From Bacteroidales bacterium (lineage in GTDB: Bacteria > Bacteroidota > Bacteroidia > Bacteroidales > P3): 64,000 nucleotides of DNA. Shown here piece after piece: positions 18,288-26,994 of this stretch. The stretch's first letter is position 1; every line of letters begins with the position of its first letter. The translations under genes were made by a program, and so were the position numbers. The stretch lies in NCBI GenBank assembly GCA_028708845.1, contig JAQVXZ010000008.1, positions 1 through 64,000 of the forward strand, given 5' to 3'. The notes below the pieces were generated by a model. The model was given only the letters and a program-made list of their open reading frames with translations. It was not told the origin of the DNA and did not search any database.

Positions 18288-19292
18288 TTAAAAATCAAAA
18301 TACCAAAATTCAAATCCACTCATTAATGCTGCTCTTTTTCGCTTTCTTTCATAATAACAATTACTTAATCCTATTTCCTCTCGTCTTTTATTTATCTCTT
18401 CTTCATTTGGATAAACATCTGTAGGATTTAATGTCGGCTCATACCATACATAGTAAAGACTTGTTTTGTTTTTATATTTTTTACTATGGCGATAGTCAAT
18501 CTCCATTATCCTTGCATAATCTCTTGCTGATAAATTACCTTTCTTTACTTCCTCTAATAATTTACTAAGGTGTTTTTGGAATTTATCCTCCCTACATTTC
18601 TTTCTTGAACAATAATGATTATAGATAATATTAAACTGTGAACACCCTAAATATTTATATTTACTAATATGAAGGGTAGTTGAATCTTCAACTCCAATAA
18701 TCCTATATGAAGGGAATCCATAAATATCAATCAAAGAGTCTACCTCACTAATGTATTTTTCATTTGCCTTAATCCAATCATTTCTTATATCCCACCTCAA
18801 AACAATATATTCGTTTCTATACCATTTTTGATCTTTATCTCTGATTATACGGTCAATATTTCTATATTTATCACACAAAGCTTTATATTCCCAATTAACT
18901 CCTTTAATGTACTCGTTTCTTAAAGAATCATAATCTCTATTAATAAAATTTTCCCACCATGGATATTTATGATATTTTGAATATAGTTTTCTTGAGTTAA
19001 TATAATCAATATGCACACCAAATCGAACAGCTTTTTTAAGAAAATGATATAAACTATTATCATCTCCAATATAAGCAGAAATTTGAGCTGCCATAATGCA
19101 ATCTCTTGGGAAATTAAAAGAATAATTATCTAAAACCACATGAAATTGATAAATTGATTCTTTATACATTGAATCAAACATTAGATTTTCAGCCTTTGTT
19201 ATCCCTCTTTGATATTCAATATAATTCTCCTGAGAATATATATTTACAGAAAAAAATACAAATAATACAAAATACAATAATTTAAATTTCAT
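18288..19292 (-). CDS. Secreted DUF6624-family protein (set 1)
   Basis: 334 residues when started at MKFKLLYF (ATG 19292); an alternative ATG at 19304 adds MLEV and has GAGGA just upstream. The open frame continues further 5' but there it only shadows the precursor gene and is not used. A signal peptide ends near VNIYSQ. Conserved blocks shared with the paralogues are RGITKAENLMFDSMYKES, a tetratricopeptide-like middle, and YGFPSYRIIG near two-thirds; the final block is NEEEINKRREEIGL. The YGTQ motif of the other two is replaced. Two DUF6624 genes each lie between a precursor and a gwsG, suggesting a role in peptide handling or immunity, which is inference. Confidence 0.8.
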   Translation of the reverse strand: MKFKLLYFVLFVFFSVNIYSQENYIEYQRGITKAENLMFDSMYKESIYQFHVVLDNYSFNFPRDCIMAAQISAYIGDDNSLYHFLKKAVRFGVHIDYINSRKLYSKYHKYPWWENFINRDYDSLRNEYIKGVNWEYKALCDKYRNIDRIIRDKDQKWYRNEYIVLRWDIRNDWIKANEKYISEVDSLIDIYGFPSYRIIGVEDSTTLHISKYKYLGCSQFNIIYNHYCSRKKCREDKFQKHLSKLLEEVKKGNLSARDYARIMEIDYRHSKKYKNKTSLYYVWYEPTLNPTDVYPNEEEINKRREEIGLSNCYYERKRKRAALMSGFEFWYFDF

Positions 19293-19362
19293 AACCTCTA
19301 ACATAAATCCTCTAGTTAAAATTATGTGCAGATATATTGAAATATCTGCACAATTTAAGTTA

Positions 19363-19653
19363 TTATGGTCTTGGAGGAACTGAATCATCCTCAGGACATG
19401 TAGTCGGATAATGATCTGAATCTTTATTAGTTGCATCATTCCAATATTTTGTTTCTCTGTCAACAGGATCAACACATTCTGCTGACTCTTTCGTTGCATT
19501 TGTATCATTCCACCATAAAGTAAATGCAGCATTTAAATCACTTCCAGGATTTCCTGCACCTCCTTCAACACCACCTTTAATTTCATCAAGTCCATTGACT
19601 TGAAATTTTTCCATTTTTTGAAATTTTTTACTGTTTAATTTTTCTAATTTCAT
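19363..19653 (-). CDS. Double-glycine leader precursor peptide 1 (putative graspetide)
   Basis: 96 residues from the ATG at 19653; the frame is open further upstream but MKLEKLNSKKFQKMEKF is the typical start of the 'GG-Bacteroidales' precursor leader. The leader ends at GLDEIKGG (residue 28), the expected C39 cleavage site. The core is acidic and holds a repeated motif, LWWNDTNATKES and KYWNDATNKDS, supplying Asp/Glu next to Thr/Lys as an ATP-grasp enzyme would need. Two cysteines are also present. It lies just after the exporter gene and before DUF6624-gwsG-gwsS. Confidence 0.82.
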   Translation of the reverse strand: MKLEKLNSKKFQKMEKFQVNGLDEIKGGVEGGAGNPGSDLNAAFTLWWNDTNATKESAECVDPVDRETKYWNDATNKDSDHYPTTCPEDDSVPPRP

Positions 19654-19738
19654 TTTATTAATATTAAAATTATTGCCTACTTTTTCATGGCATTGGCTTT
19701 CCATAATATATTAACGCGTTTTATATATTTCTTTTGAT

Positions 19739-21985
19739 CTAGTTACCAAGTTCAAGTTGATTCTTAACTAAATTATAATACTCTCCTCTTAATTCTGTTA
19801 ATTCTTTATGAGTTCCTTTTTCTGTTATTTTGCCATTATTTAAAACAACTATTTGGTCTGCATTTTTAACTGTACTTAACCTATGAGCAACAATAACAAC
19901 AGTTTTCCCATGATAAAACTCTTCCAAGTTTTCCATAATAACTTTTTCATTATTTGCATCTAATGCATTTGTTGCTTCATCAAAGAAAAGATAATCAGGA
20001 TTTTTATAAACAGCTCTTGCAATAAGTATTCTTTGTCTTTGCCCCTGACTGATTCCCTTACCTTCTTGCCCTATCTTGGTATTAAACCCTAAAGGCATGC
20101 TCTCTATCATCTCTTTTATATTAGCAACCTTAACTGCATGCAGTAATTGAACCTTATCAATATCATCTACCCCTACAGCTATATTATTTGCTATACTATC
20201 AGAAAATATAAATCCATCTTGCATTACGGCTCCACATTTTTCTCTCCAAACTTTATTACTTATATTCTCTAAATCTATTCCTCCAACAGTTATTTCTCCT
20301 TTAGTTGCAGGATAAAATCCCATTAATAATTTTACTAAAGTCGTTTTTCCACTTCCACTCATTCCTACAATGGCAGTTACCTTTCCTTGGGGAATTTCTA
20401 AATCAAGGTCAGATAAAACAGCTTCTCCCAATGGGTCATAATGGAATGTTAGATTTTTAACATTAAGCGTTTTATTTTCCGTAAATATAGTTATTTTCTC
20501 ATCATTAGGATTTTCTTCATCTTCCTTATTATGTATTTCACCTAAACGCTCCATACTTATTTTAGCATCTTGTGCCGATTGTATAAAACCTATAACTTGT
20601 CCTATTGGTCCGTTTAACTGCCCAACAATATATTGTGCTGCCATCATCATACCAAGTGTCATATCTCCTTCAATAACTGCTTTTGCTGCAAAAAAGGAAA
20701 TAAGTATATTTTTTATCTCATTAATAAAGAATGCCCCAGTTTGCTGATATTGTGATAAAGCCAAACCTTTAATACTTACTTTAAATAAACGCGCTTGAAT
20801 ATTTTCCCACTCCCAACGTTTTTGTTTCTCACAGTTATTTAGCTTTATCTCTTGCATACCTGTTATCATTTGATAAAGATTACTTTGCTCTGCCGATGCT
20901 TGTGCAAAACGCTTATAATCTAACTCCTTCCTCTTTTTCAGGAAAATTACTATCCAAAGTACATATAATGTACTTGCAATAAGAAAGACTATCAAAAGCT
21001 TTATATTATAGAATGCCAAAACAATAGTGAAAACAACAAAGTTAAGCATAGAGAATAGAGTATTTAAAGTAGAAGAAGTTAAAAAACTTTCAATCCTCGA
21101 ATGATCTCCAATCCTTTGCATTATATCCCCTATCATCTTTGTATCAAAGAAACTAATTGGTAGTTTCATCAGTTTAATCAAAAAGTCAGAGATAATAGAG
21201 ATATTTATTCTTGTGCTTATATGTAATAGTATCCAACTCCTTATAAACTCAACAGCTGTTTGTGCAACATATAAAGTTAATTGGGCTATAAGTATTAATG
21301 AAACAAAATTTAAATTATTATTAGTTATACCATAATCAACAATGCTTTGTGTTAAGAAAGGGAATATTAGTTGCAGCATTGTGCCAAACAACATCCCTAA
21401 AAAGAGTTGCAAAATAAGTTTTTTATATGGCTTTAGGTATTGCAAGATAAAACTAAACTTCATCTTGTCTTTCTTCTCATCGTCCACATTATAGAAATCG
21501 GGTGTAGTTTCAAGCAATAAGGCAATACCTTCTTCACTACCTTGCGACTTATTGCTTAGCCAAGAACTCAAAAATTCCTCAACACTATATTTTATTAATC
21601 CTCTCCCTGGATCAGCAACATATACTATTCCTTTAGGTTTTCTTTTCTCCCAATCAAACCTATCATTCTCTAATTGCTTTCTATCTCTTTTTGATAGCTT
21701 TATTTTATAAACAACAACAAAATGATTTTGTCTCCAATGCACAATACATGGCAAAGGTGCTTCACAAAGGGTTTTAAAACTTGCCCTAACCCCCAAAGTC
21801 TTAAACCCAATACTCTCCGCAGCCTCACTTAATCCCAATAAACTTGCTCCCTCACGTGTAATATAACTTTTTTTACGCAAAGAATCCAGAGAATAATTCT
21901 TCCCATAAAACTTTGCTATCATCCGCAAACACGTCGCCCCACAATCCATCTCGTCATATTGTTTGTAAAAAGAGAATTGTTTCAT
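19739..21985 (-). CDS. Peptidase-containing ABC exporter (PCAT, C39)
   Basis: 748 residues. An N-terminal C39 peptidase has Q9, catalytic C15 (MDCGATC), H88 (QNHFVVV) and D125 (VADPGRG). A six-helix membrane domain follows (about 180-460). The nucleotide-binding domain has Walker A GMSGSGKTTL, signature ISQGQRQR in place of LSGGQ, Walker B YLFFDEATNALD and H-loop VAHRLSTV. It cuts after the GG of leader peptides and exports the core. It is the only intact exporter in the window, so it probably serves all three precursors. Its last 52 bp are duplicated at 16007-16058, and a broken copy of its start is at 30520-30871. Confidence 0.95.
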   Translation of the reverse strand: MKQFSFYKQYDEMDCGATCLRMIAKFYGKNYSLDSLRKKSYITREGASLLGLSEAAESIGFKTLGVRASFKTLCEAPLPCIVHWRQNHFVVVYKIKLSKRDRKQLENDRFDWEKRKPKGIVYVADPGRGLIKYSVEEFLSSWLSNKSQGSEEGIALLLETTPDFYNVDDEKKDKMKFSFILQYLKPYKKLILQLFLGMLFGTMLQLIFPFLTQSIVDYGITNNNLNFVSLILIAQLTLYVAQTAVEFIRSWILLHISTRINISIISDFLIKLMKLPISFFDTKMIGDIMQRIGDHSRIESFLTSSTLNTLFSMLNFVVFTIVLAFYNIKLLIVFLIASTLYVLWIVIFLKKRKELDYKRFAQASAEQSNLYQMITGMQEIKLNNCEKQKRWEWENIQARLFKVSIKGLALSQYQQTGAFFINEIKNILISFFAAKAVIEGDMTLGMMMAAQYIVGQLNGPIGQVIGFIQSAQDAKISMERLGEIHNKEDEENPNDEKITIFTENKTLNVKNLTFHYDPLGEAVLSDLDLEIPQGKVTAIVGMSGSGKTTLVKLLMGFYPATKGEITVGGIDLENISNKVWREKCGAVMQDGFIFSDSIANNIAVGVDDIDKVQLLHAVKVANIKEMIESMPLGFNTKIGQEGKGISQGQRQRILIARAVYKNPDYLFFDEATNALDANNEKVIMENLEEFYHGKTVVIVAHRLSTVKNADQIVVLNNGKITEKGTHKELTELRGEYYNLVKNQLELGN
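19743..19794. repeat. 52-bp direct repeat, right copy (inside PCAT 3' end)
   Basis: Identical over 52 bp to 16007-16058. Flanking sequences differ immediately on both sides. This copy is the functional coding one. Confidence 0.95.
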
Positions 21986-21989
21986 ATTA

Positions 21990-23351
21990 TTAATCTTGTA
22001 TTAAGCTCATCCACAGACAATCATTATTAAAATCTATTGGGCTTTTAAATTCTACAGAGTAATCCATTTTCAAGAAACCTTTATTTAATGGAATATCTTT
22101 GTAAAAACATTCTTGTGTTGGCAGGAAAAATTTAATATTGGACTCTTTTAATAAAAATTCTCTGGCGTCAGTGAAGTTTCTAGCAGGTTGTCCTATTCCA
22201 TTTCCAATTATACTTCCAATTTTGTTTAATTTAATCTTATATGCAAAATCAGCACTAGCTGATGAAGTCATAGGAGATACTAAAATAAAAATATTTCCAG
22301 AAAATTTGTTTAACGCCCTTGTGTTTTGACAAATTATATCTCCATTTAACTTAATTATTTTTTTCTTTAAAATAAACACTTCAAAAAGAAACTTGCTTTT
22401 AAATCTGTCCCAAAAACTATCTACATTAATAAGCCTCCTATAATCCTTGCTATTTTTTATTGTAGTATATGATGATTTAATTTTCTCGCCATATATATAA
22501 TTTTCAATAATATCTGTACAAAAGGAAGAACCTCCTGTATTATTCCTCAAATCTATTACTAAAGTAGATATTTTTTCACTTTTTATTACTGAAAACACAC
22601 TATCTGTCATCCTCTGTATTTTATCTATATTACTTAAACTAAAATCTACATAACGTACATACATTACTTTTTTAGTATTAGAGTTTATTATACGATATTC
22701 ATTATCAATAATACATTTTTTATTTATTTTTACATACTCATCTAAAGGAACTGAAAAAACTGTATCTACATATCGACTCTCTCCTTTTTCATAATTAACT
22801 AAAAAATACTTCTGCTCGCCAAAAAAAGAATTCAAAACAATAGGGAATAAATCTTGCATAAACATTAATGATGTTAATTTGTTTTCAAGAGGTAATTCAT
22901 AAGAAAAATTTGTAATAATCCTTTCTATGCTAACATTATTAATAGATAATATTTTCTTATTATCACTTACATATACACATTGATTATAATCGACACTAAT
23001 GTTATATGGGAAAAATAAATTATTTTTAGATGATAATGGCAAATACTCAAACCTTGTGTGAGCATTAAGCAATAAAGAAAGTTTAGTATTCATTAGCTTC
23101 CACATATCATAACGACTTATATTATTAGGAAGACTATTTATTAAATCATATTTAATGCTATCCAACGAAGATTTACTATAAATAAAATACGGATTAGGAT
23201 GAATTTTCTTATATTTATGAAAGAAATAATTTATATCTTTCTTTGCTTGTGTTTTTGATATAAATTCATCATTAAAGTCACTTGCAATTACTTTATCACT
23301 TAAACAGAAGTTAACAAACATAAAAGATATAAACACAATTAACTTAAACAT
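21990..23351 (-). CDS. S41-family (tail-specific-like) protease
   Basis: 453 residues with a signal peptide (about 1-24). The S41 core is recognisable from LVIDLRNNTGGSSF, then GNIFILVSPMTSSASADFA, where TSSAS carries the likely catalytic serine. No PDZ domain is obvious, so substrate choice would differ from classical CtpA. It lies 4 bp after the exporter start (in transcript order it precedes PCAT) and directly follows the radical SAM gene. It probably processes or degrades exported peptides in the periplasm; it could also give immunity. The two S41 genes at 26995-30100 are more alike to each other than to this one. Confidence 0.85.
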   Translation of the reverse strand: MFKLIVFISFMFVNFCLSDKVIASDFNDEFISKTQAKKDINYFFHKYKKIHPNPYFIYSKSSLDSIKYDLINSLPNNISRYDMWKLMNTKLSLLLNAHTRFEYLPLSSKNNLFFPYNISVDYNQCVYVSDNKKILSINNVSIERIITNFSYELPLENKLTSLMFMQDLFPIVLNSFFGEQKYFLVNYEKGESRYVDTVFSVPLDEYVKINKKCIIDNEYRIINSNTKKVMYVRYVDFSLSNIDKIQRMTDSVFSVIKSEKISTLVIDLRNNTGGSSFCTDIIENYIYGEKIKSSYTTIKNSKDYRRLINVDSFWDRFKSKFLFEVFILKKKIIKLNGDIICQNTRALNKFSGNIFILVSPMTSSASADFAYKIKLNKIGSIIGNGIGQPARNFTDAREFLLKESNIKFFLPTQECFYKDIPLNKGFLKMDYSVEFKSPIDFNNDCLWMSLIQD

Positions 23352-23357
23352 ATAAAA

Positions 23358-24674
23358 TCAATATTTTTTATCCTTATAAATACTAATTATATAATCTTTT
23401 ACATTTATCTCATTAAAATTTAAATAACATACCTTTCTAATATCATCATTCTTGTTTTCAATAACTTTTTGTATGCAAGGCCCCATACATATTGGGAGCA
23501 ACTTACATCTTATACACATTTTATTTTCAAATGTTGAATTAGAAAAATGATTAATTAAAGCTTCAGTTTTCAATTCTACTCTTCCGTCACTTTTTAGTGT
23601 CCCTACAACATATTTATCATCATAACCTCTTGCAGTACACTTGTATATTTTCCCATCCCAATTAATCTCTAAATGATATAATTTATCTACGTAACAAACT
23701 TTCTCTTTATTAACCATAAAATGAAGTTTTTTAATGTCATATCCCATTTTTATACATTTGTCAATTAGCATAAATAATGTCATATTTGTAGAGTTTGAAT
23801 TAATATTATTATAAGTTTGCCATACTCTTTGAAGACTAATTTGTATTTTACTTCTATATTTCAAATCAAATTCATTTAATAAATCACCTATAGTATCTAA
23901 TGTTTTATCAGTATAATTAACTCTTAAAATAACTGAAACATCTTCACTTTCATCGATTAGATTTTTTATATTTTTAATAATCTGTTTGTAAGATCCCTCT
24001 TTAGTATCTATTAAAAATCTAGATTTATTATGTTCTTTTTCATTCCCATCAAATGTTATTTGAAATTTATTTAAATCTATTTCTTTCATCTTACTAATCA
24101 TATGATTATCTATTAGATACCCATTTGTGGTAATTTGATTATTAAAAAATATTTTATTGTCCTCACATAAATTCTTAGCAAATACAGATATATCATACAC
24201 AATATCAGAGAAATATAATAGAGGTTCTCCCCCAAACCAAGATAAATAAATTCCAGTAACTCTCTCTTCTTTTATCATATATGCAATATGATTTTTAATA
24301 GTTTCTATTGTTTCAGTTGACATTTTTCCTTTAGGATGTTTTTCATAACAATACCAACAATTAAAATTACATTCCAATGTAGGATTTATAAAAAGATGAT
24401 AGTTTCTATCTAAAAAAACTCCACCCTTGCTTCTTAATCTAATAATATCTATCTCTTTCGTACCTTTATTTACTATAAAACCTTTATATAGTAATGTATT
24501 AAATAAATTAGGATATTCGCTCTTTTTATTGTTAATGTCAGAAAACAAATCATCAATTAACATTTTTTGATCTTTTGTAACACTAAATATATTTCCATTT
24601 AATGAATTAAAATATATATATGTATTACTACATTTGTCTCTTACTACAAAATTATAATAACTCGTTTTAAACAT
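23358..24674 (-). CDS. Radical SAM/SPASM peptide maturase
   Basis: 438 residues with the radical SAM cluster motif C102-x3-C106-x2-C109 (ECNFNCWYCYEK) in the expected place after about 100 residues. A GGEPLL motif (FGGEPLLYF) supports SAM binding. The C-terminal SPASM region has CTARG, CIRCKLLPICMGPC and a final VCYLNF cysteine, so two auxiliary clusters are likely. Such enzymes form thioether or carbon-carbon crosslinks in peptides. The gene follows the six-cysteine precursor 2, its probable substrate, with a structured gap between them. Confidence 0.93.
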   Translation of the reverse strand: MFKTSYYNFVVRDKCSNTYIYFNSLNGNIFSVTKDQKMLIDDLFSDINNKKSEYPNLFNTLLYKGFIVNKGTKEIDIIRLRSKGGVFLDRNYHLFINPTLECNFNCWYCYEKHPKGKMSTETIETIKNHIAYMIKEERVTGIYLSWFGGEPLLYFSDIVYDISVFAKNLCEDNKIFFNNQITTNGYLIDNHMISKMKEIDLNKFQITFDGNEKEHNKSRFLIDTKEGSYKQIIKNIKNLIDESEDVSVILRVNYTDKTLDTIGDLLNEFDLKYRSKIQISLQRVWQTYNNINSNSTNMTLFMLIDKCIKMGYDIKKLHFMVNKEKVCYVDKLYHLEINWDGKIYKCTARGYDDKYVVGTLKSDGRVELKTEALINHFSNSTFENKMCIRCKLLPICMGPCIQKVIENKNDDIRKVCYLNFNEINVKDYIISIYKDKKY

Positions 24675-24700
24675 ACTGTAATTTATTTATAATTTAAAAT

Positions 24701-24806
24701 AGAGGCTGCTTCATAATTCATATATTGTTTCTCAAAATTTCTATCGACTGAAATCAGTTGTCGACTTTATAAATCAATTATTAACTTTGAACATTATACA
24801 GCCTCT
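24701..24806 (-). terminator. Structured attenuator between precursor 2 and radical SAM gene
   Basis: AGAGGCTG (24701-24708) and CAGCCTCT (24799-24806) are perfect inverted repeats. A nested hairpin ACTGA-AA-TCAGT lies near 24746-24757. In minus-strand RNA the outer stem is followed by a weak U-tract (AUUUUAAA). It would reduce transcription of the maturase relative to the peptide, or protect the precursor mRNA 3' end. Confidence 0.6.
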
Positions 24807-24819
24807 ACTAACTTAATTC

Positions 24820-25059
24820 TTATGCACCACAAGTGCTATCTTTTGGTATAGGAGGTGTGCAAGTGCTATCTTTTGCTACTACTACAGAACAATTAAACCA
24901 TTTAATAGTAATGTCACAGAGTACGCTTTTTGTAGTACAACCATTTTTTATGTCAGCACAATTATTTTTAGTCGTATCACCTCCATATAACATATTCATC
25001 GAAATATCATCAAGAATATCTAAACTTAATTGTTTCTCTAAATCAGATATTGTTTTCAT
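24820..25059 (-). CDS. Double-glycine leader precursor peptide 2 (six-cysteine core)
   Basis: 79 residues. The leader (MKTISDLEKQLSLDILDD...MLYGG) ends in GG at residue 27. The 52-residue core has six cysteines and a duplicated KDSTC motif separated by TPPIP near the C-terminus. It is the first gene of the island's longest operon, directly before a radical SAM/SPASM gene, which suggests a thioether-crosslinked product (sactipeptide or ranthipeptide type); the exact class cannot be read from sequence. The 5' leader of its mRNA lies in element R1. Confidence 0.82.
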   Translation of the reverse strand: MKTISDLEKQLSLDILDDISMNMLYGGDTTKNNCADIKNGCTTKSVLCDITIKWFNCSVVVAKDSTCTPPIPKDSTCGA

Positions 25060-25208
25060 TCTAAATTATTATTACAAAATTCCTACTCTATCAAAGCTTT
25101 TCGGATACCGCTTTGTTTGCTATTAATAGGATTTTCGAAAGGATAAGCAAACTACTCCTACGTACGAATTTAGAATACTATCGTATTTAGATTGTAGGTT
25201 TTATTTTG

Positions 25209-25216
25209 TATCTTTG
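25209..25216 (+). promoter_or_regulatory. -7 box of the R1 small RNA
   Basis: TATCTTTG matches TAnnTTTG exactly. A weak -33 (TTA, 25187-25189) lies 19 bp upstream; in R2 and R3 the same position reads ATTG. Confidence 0.6.
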
Positions 25217-25219
25217 CAC

Positions 25220-25290
25220 GCCCTTTTTGTTTTGGTTTCTAAATATGGTTCGTCGCGGTTCTGCATTTTAGCCTGCAAGAGGGGCTTTTT
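25220..25290 (+). ncRNA. Putative structured small RNA, copy R1
   Basis: Arms GCCCTTTTTGT (25220-25230) and GCAAGAGGGGC (25275-25285) pair over all 11 positions when G-U pairs are allowed, followed by TTTTT. An inner stem CTAAAT/ATTTTAG and a conserved loop around TTCGTCGCGGTTCTGC lie between. It is preceded by a -7 box. Stem changes in R2 keep the pairing. Confidence 0.6.
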
Positions 25291-25320
25291 CTTTAGGTTG
25301 GCGAGACCTATTGATAGGTC

Positions 25321-25570
25321 CAAATGTAGATAAATAAAATAAGATACACAATTATTTTATCAACTTTTTTAATATTTATTTCTTAGATTCTTTATAATTA
25401 GTTGATTAACATTATCAATCAAATAATTATTATATATCATTTTATTTTCCAAAATCCAAAAAAGCAATATACCTTCCTAGGATTAAGACAATACTCTCAT
25501 GCTATCTTTCTTCAAATCAAACATATCATTACTCTAATTGTTTTCTCTATATCTTAGAAATAAAACTACA
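25321..25570. other. AT-rich gap with no recognised gene
   Basis: Between element R1 and the terminator-like hairpin at 25571. CAAATGTA at 25321-25328 reads TACATTTG on the minus strand and could be the -7 box of the precursor 2 operon; no -33 was found. Nothing else was recognised. Confidence 0.4.
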
Positions 25571-25601
25571 AGGCTGTCAATTAATTTTGGCAGCCTTTTT
25601 T
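25571..25601 (+). terminator. Plus-strand terminator without an obvious gene
   Basis: AGGCTGTCAA (25571-25580) pairs with TTGGCAGCCT (25587-25596) over 10 bp with one G-U pair, followed by Ts to 25601. The U-run is only on the plus strand. No plus-strand gene precedes it; the R1 small RNA is the nearest candidate transcript. Confidence 0.75.
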
Positions 25602-25668
25602 AATTCTTATCGTAGGAACGTACTATATTAAGCTTTTAGAAATAATCTCCTATGATATTTGTTTTGGG

Positions 25669-26982
25669 TTAATACTTCACTAATCTATACTGTCTATCTG
25701 TTTTTTCAATTCCCCATCCTTTATTAATATCTACAACTATATCGTTTGAATTAGTTTTATTATTCTCAACTATTATATTTTCTAATAAGAAATACACTTC
25801 ATTTTTTGACCAATTTATTATAGCTTCCTTCTTTGAATTTATATATCCAAATTTGCCTGTTAACTTTATATATGGAAAATATGTACTTGTACTGTCTAAT
25901 TGAATCATATTAGATGTTATAGAAAAAGAATTATCTTCTAAATCTGCTACAAGCAGAACTCCATTATTAAATCTCTCAATTATATTTAATTTAAAAATTT
26001 CTTTTGCTACCTCTATTGAGTCCTCCTTAAGAAGAATTGATTTATAGTCATAGTTTTTTATATAAATACTAAGATTTGATGTATCTACTTCTGTATCATT
26101 TACTCCATATAAATTCATTGTGATTTTACTTAGATCATTTTCAATAAAAACAGTTTTTCTCCAATCATTTGATATATTATTCAAGAAGGCATAAGAAGCT
26201 CCAGTTTCATATCCGAATGAGCGTATATAAGATGTCTCTTTTATTAGTCGGTCAATACTATTTAAAAGCGTAGATATTCTTTCTCTTTCTGAAAATATAG
26301 CCAAAGAGTATTCGGTATATTGAGCCAATCCCTCTTGTATCTCAAAATTATTTTCATTAGCCTTAGAATTAGGAAATAAACTTTGTCTTTTATTTCTAAA
26401 ACAAAGAGCTTCCTTTATTGCCTCTTTCCTATTTACACCATTACTAATTAATGCTTTTTTTAAAGCCAATAATTCCAATTGCAGATATACTCGTCCATCT
26501 CTTGTATCCATGTGAGGGTTATTATAAGTCGCATTATCGTAATTATTAGAAGACATAAACACATGAAACATTTCATGAATAAAAGTTCTTATATATAACA
26601 AGGTATCAAATTCATTTTTATCTGAATAACGAATAGATGCATATTTTTTCGAGCCAACTTTTAGTGTACTATTAGCCATTGGATATATATTTGGCAAATA
26701 TCCTATAAAATACATTCCTTTTCTCGCACAGTTATCAATAGGTAAGGAATCATTTGCTACAAAAAATCGATTATCAATATTAATTAGTATTGTTTTAGAA
26801 AACAAATTCTCACCCCATAACTCTCCACCATCATTATCACAAATACGTTTTACCTCCTTGAATAAGAAACTCGCATCACTAATATTTTTAGATTTCAAAC
26901 TATCTTGAGAGTGTAAGTCTATTGGGAAAACAAACACTAAACCCAAAATTATCAATTTTATATATTTATTCCTATTCATCAT
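25669..26982 (-). CDS. Secreted putative zinc metallopeptidase (HEMFH)
   Basis: 437 residues with a signal peptide (ends PIDLHSQ; a second ATG three bases in is equally possible). HEMFH at 136-140 within RTFIHEMFHVFMSSN is a zinc-peptidase motif, with acidic residues about 25 later (YLQLELLALKKAL) that could supply the third ligand, as in gluzincins. I do not recognise the exact family. It is the last gene of an operon with two S41-type proteins, 12 bp after the previous gene. A role in trimming or destroying exported peptides is plausible but unproven. Confidence 0.65.
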   Translation of the reverse strand: MMNRNKYIKLIILGLVFVFPIDLHSQDSLKSKNISDASFLFKEVKRICDNDGGELWGENLFSKTILINIDNRFFVANDSLPIDNCARKGMYFIGYLPNIYPMANSTLKVGSKKYASIRYSDKNEFDTLLYIRTFIHEMFHVFMSSNNYDNATYNNPHMDTRDGRVYLQLELLALKKALISNGVNRKEAIKEALCFRNKRQSLFPNSKANENNFEIQEGLAQYTEYSLAIFSERERISTLLNSIDRLIKETSYIRSFGYETGASYAFLNNISNDWRKTVFIENDLSKITMNLYGVNDTEVDTSNLSIYIKNYDYKSILLKEDSIEVAKEIFKLNIIERFNNGVLLVADLEDNSFSITSNMIQLDSTSTYFPYIKLTGKFGYINSKKEAIINWSKNEVYFLLENIIVENNKTNSNDIVVDINKGWGIEKTDRQYRLVKY

Positions 26983-26994
26983 GGTAAATTATAA

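Larger units (their letters stand above)
25075..25305. repeat. Element R1 (leader plus small RNA unit)
   Basis: About 230 bp nearly identical to R2 at 34445-34665; its right half also matches R3 at 30187-30310. From left to right it contains a conserved leader hairpin (GTTTGCT 25115-25121 / AGCAAAC 25146-25152), a block around CTACGTACGAATTTAGAATA, and the small RNA unit at 25209-25290. Confidence 0.9.

Noticed and set aside
18288..19532. A 414-residue version of the set 1 DUF6624 protein
   Set aside because: The extra N-terminal part only shadows precursor 1 in another frame; a clean signal peptide begins at 19292.
24833..25126. 97-codon plus-strand frame opposite precursor 2
   Set aside because: It is the antisense shadow of the precursor gene and its leader.
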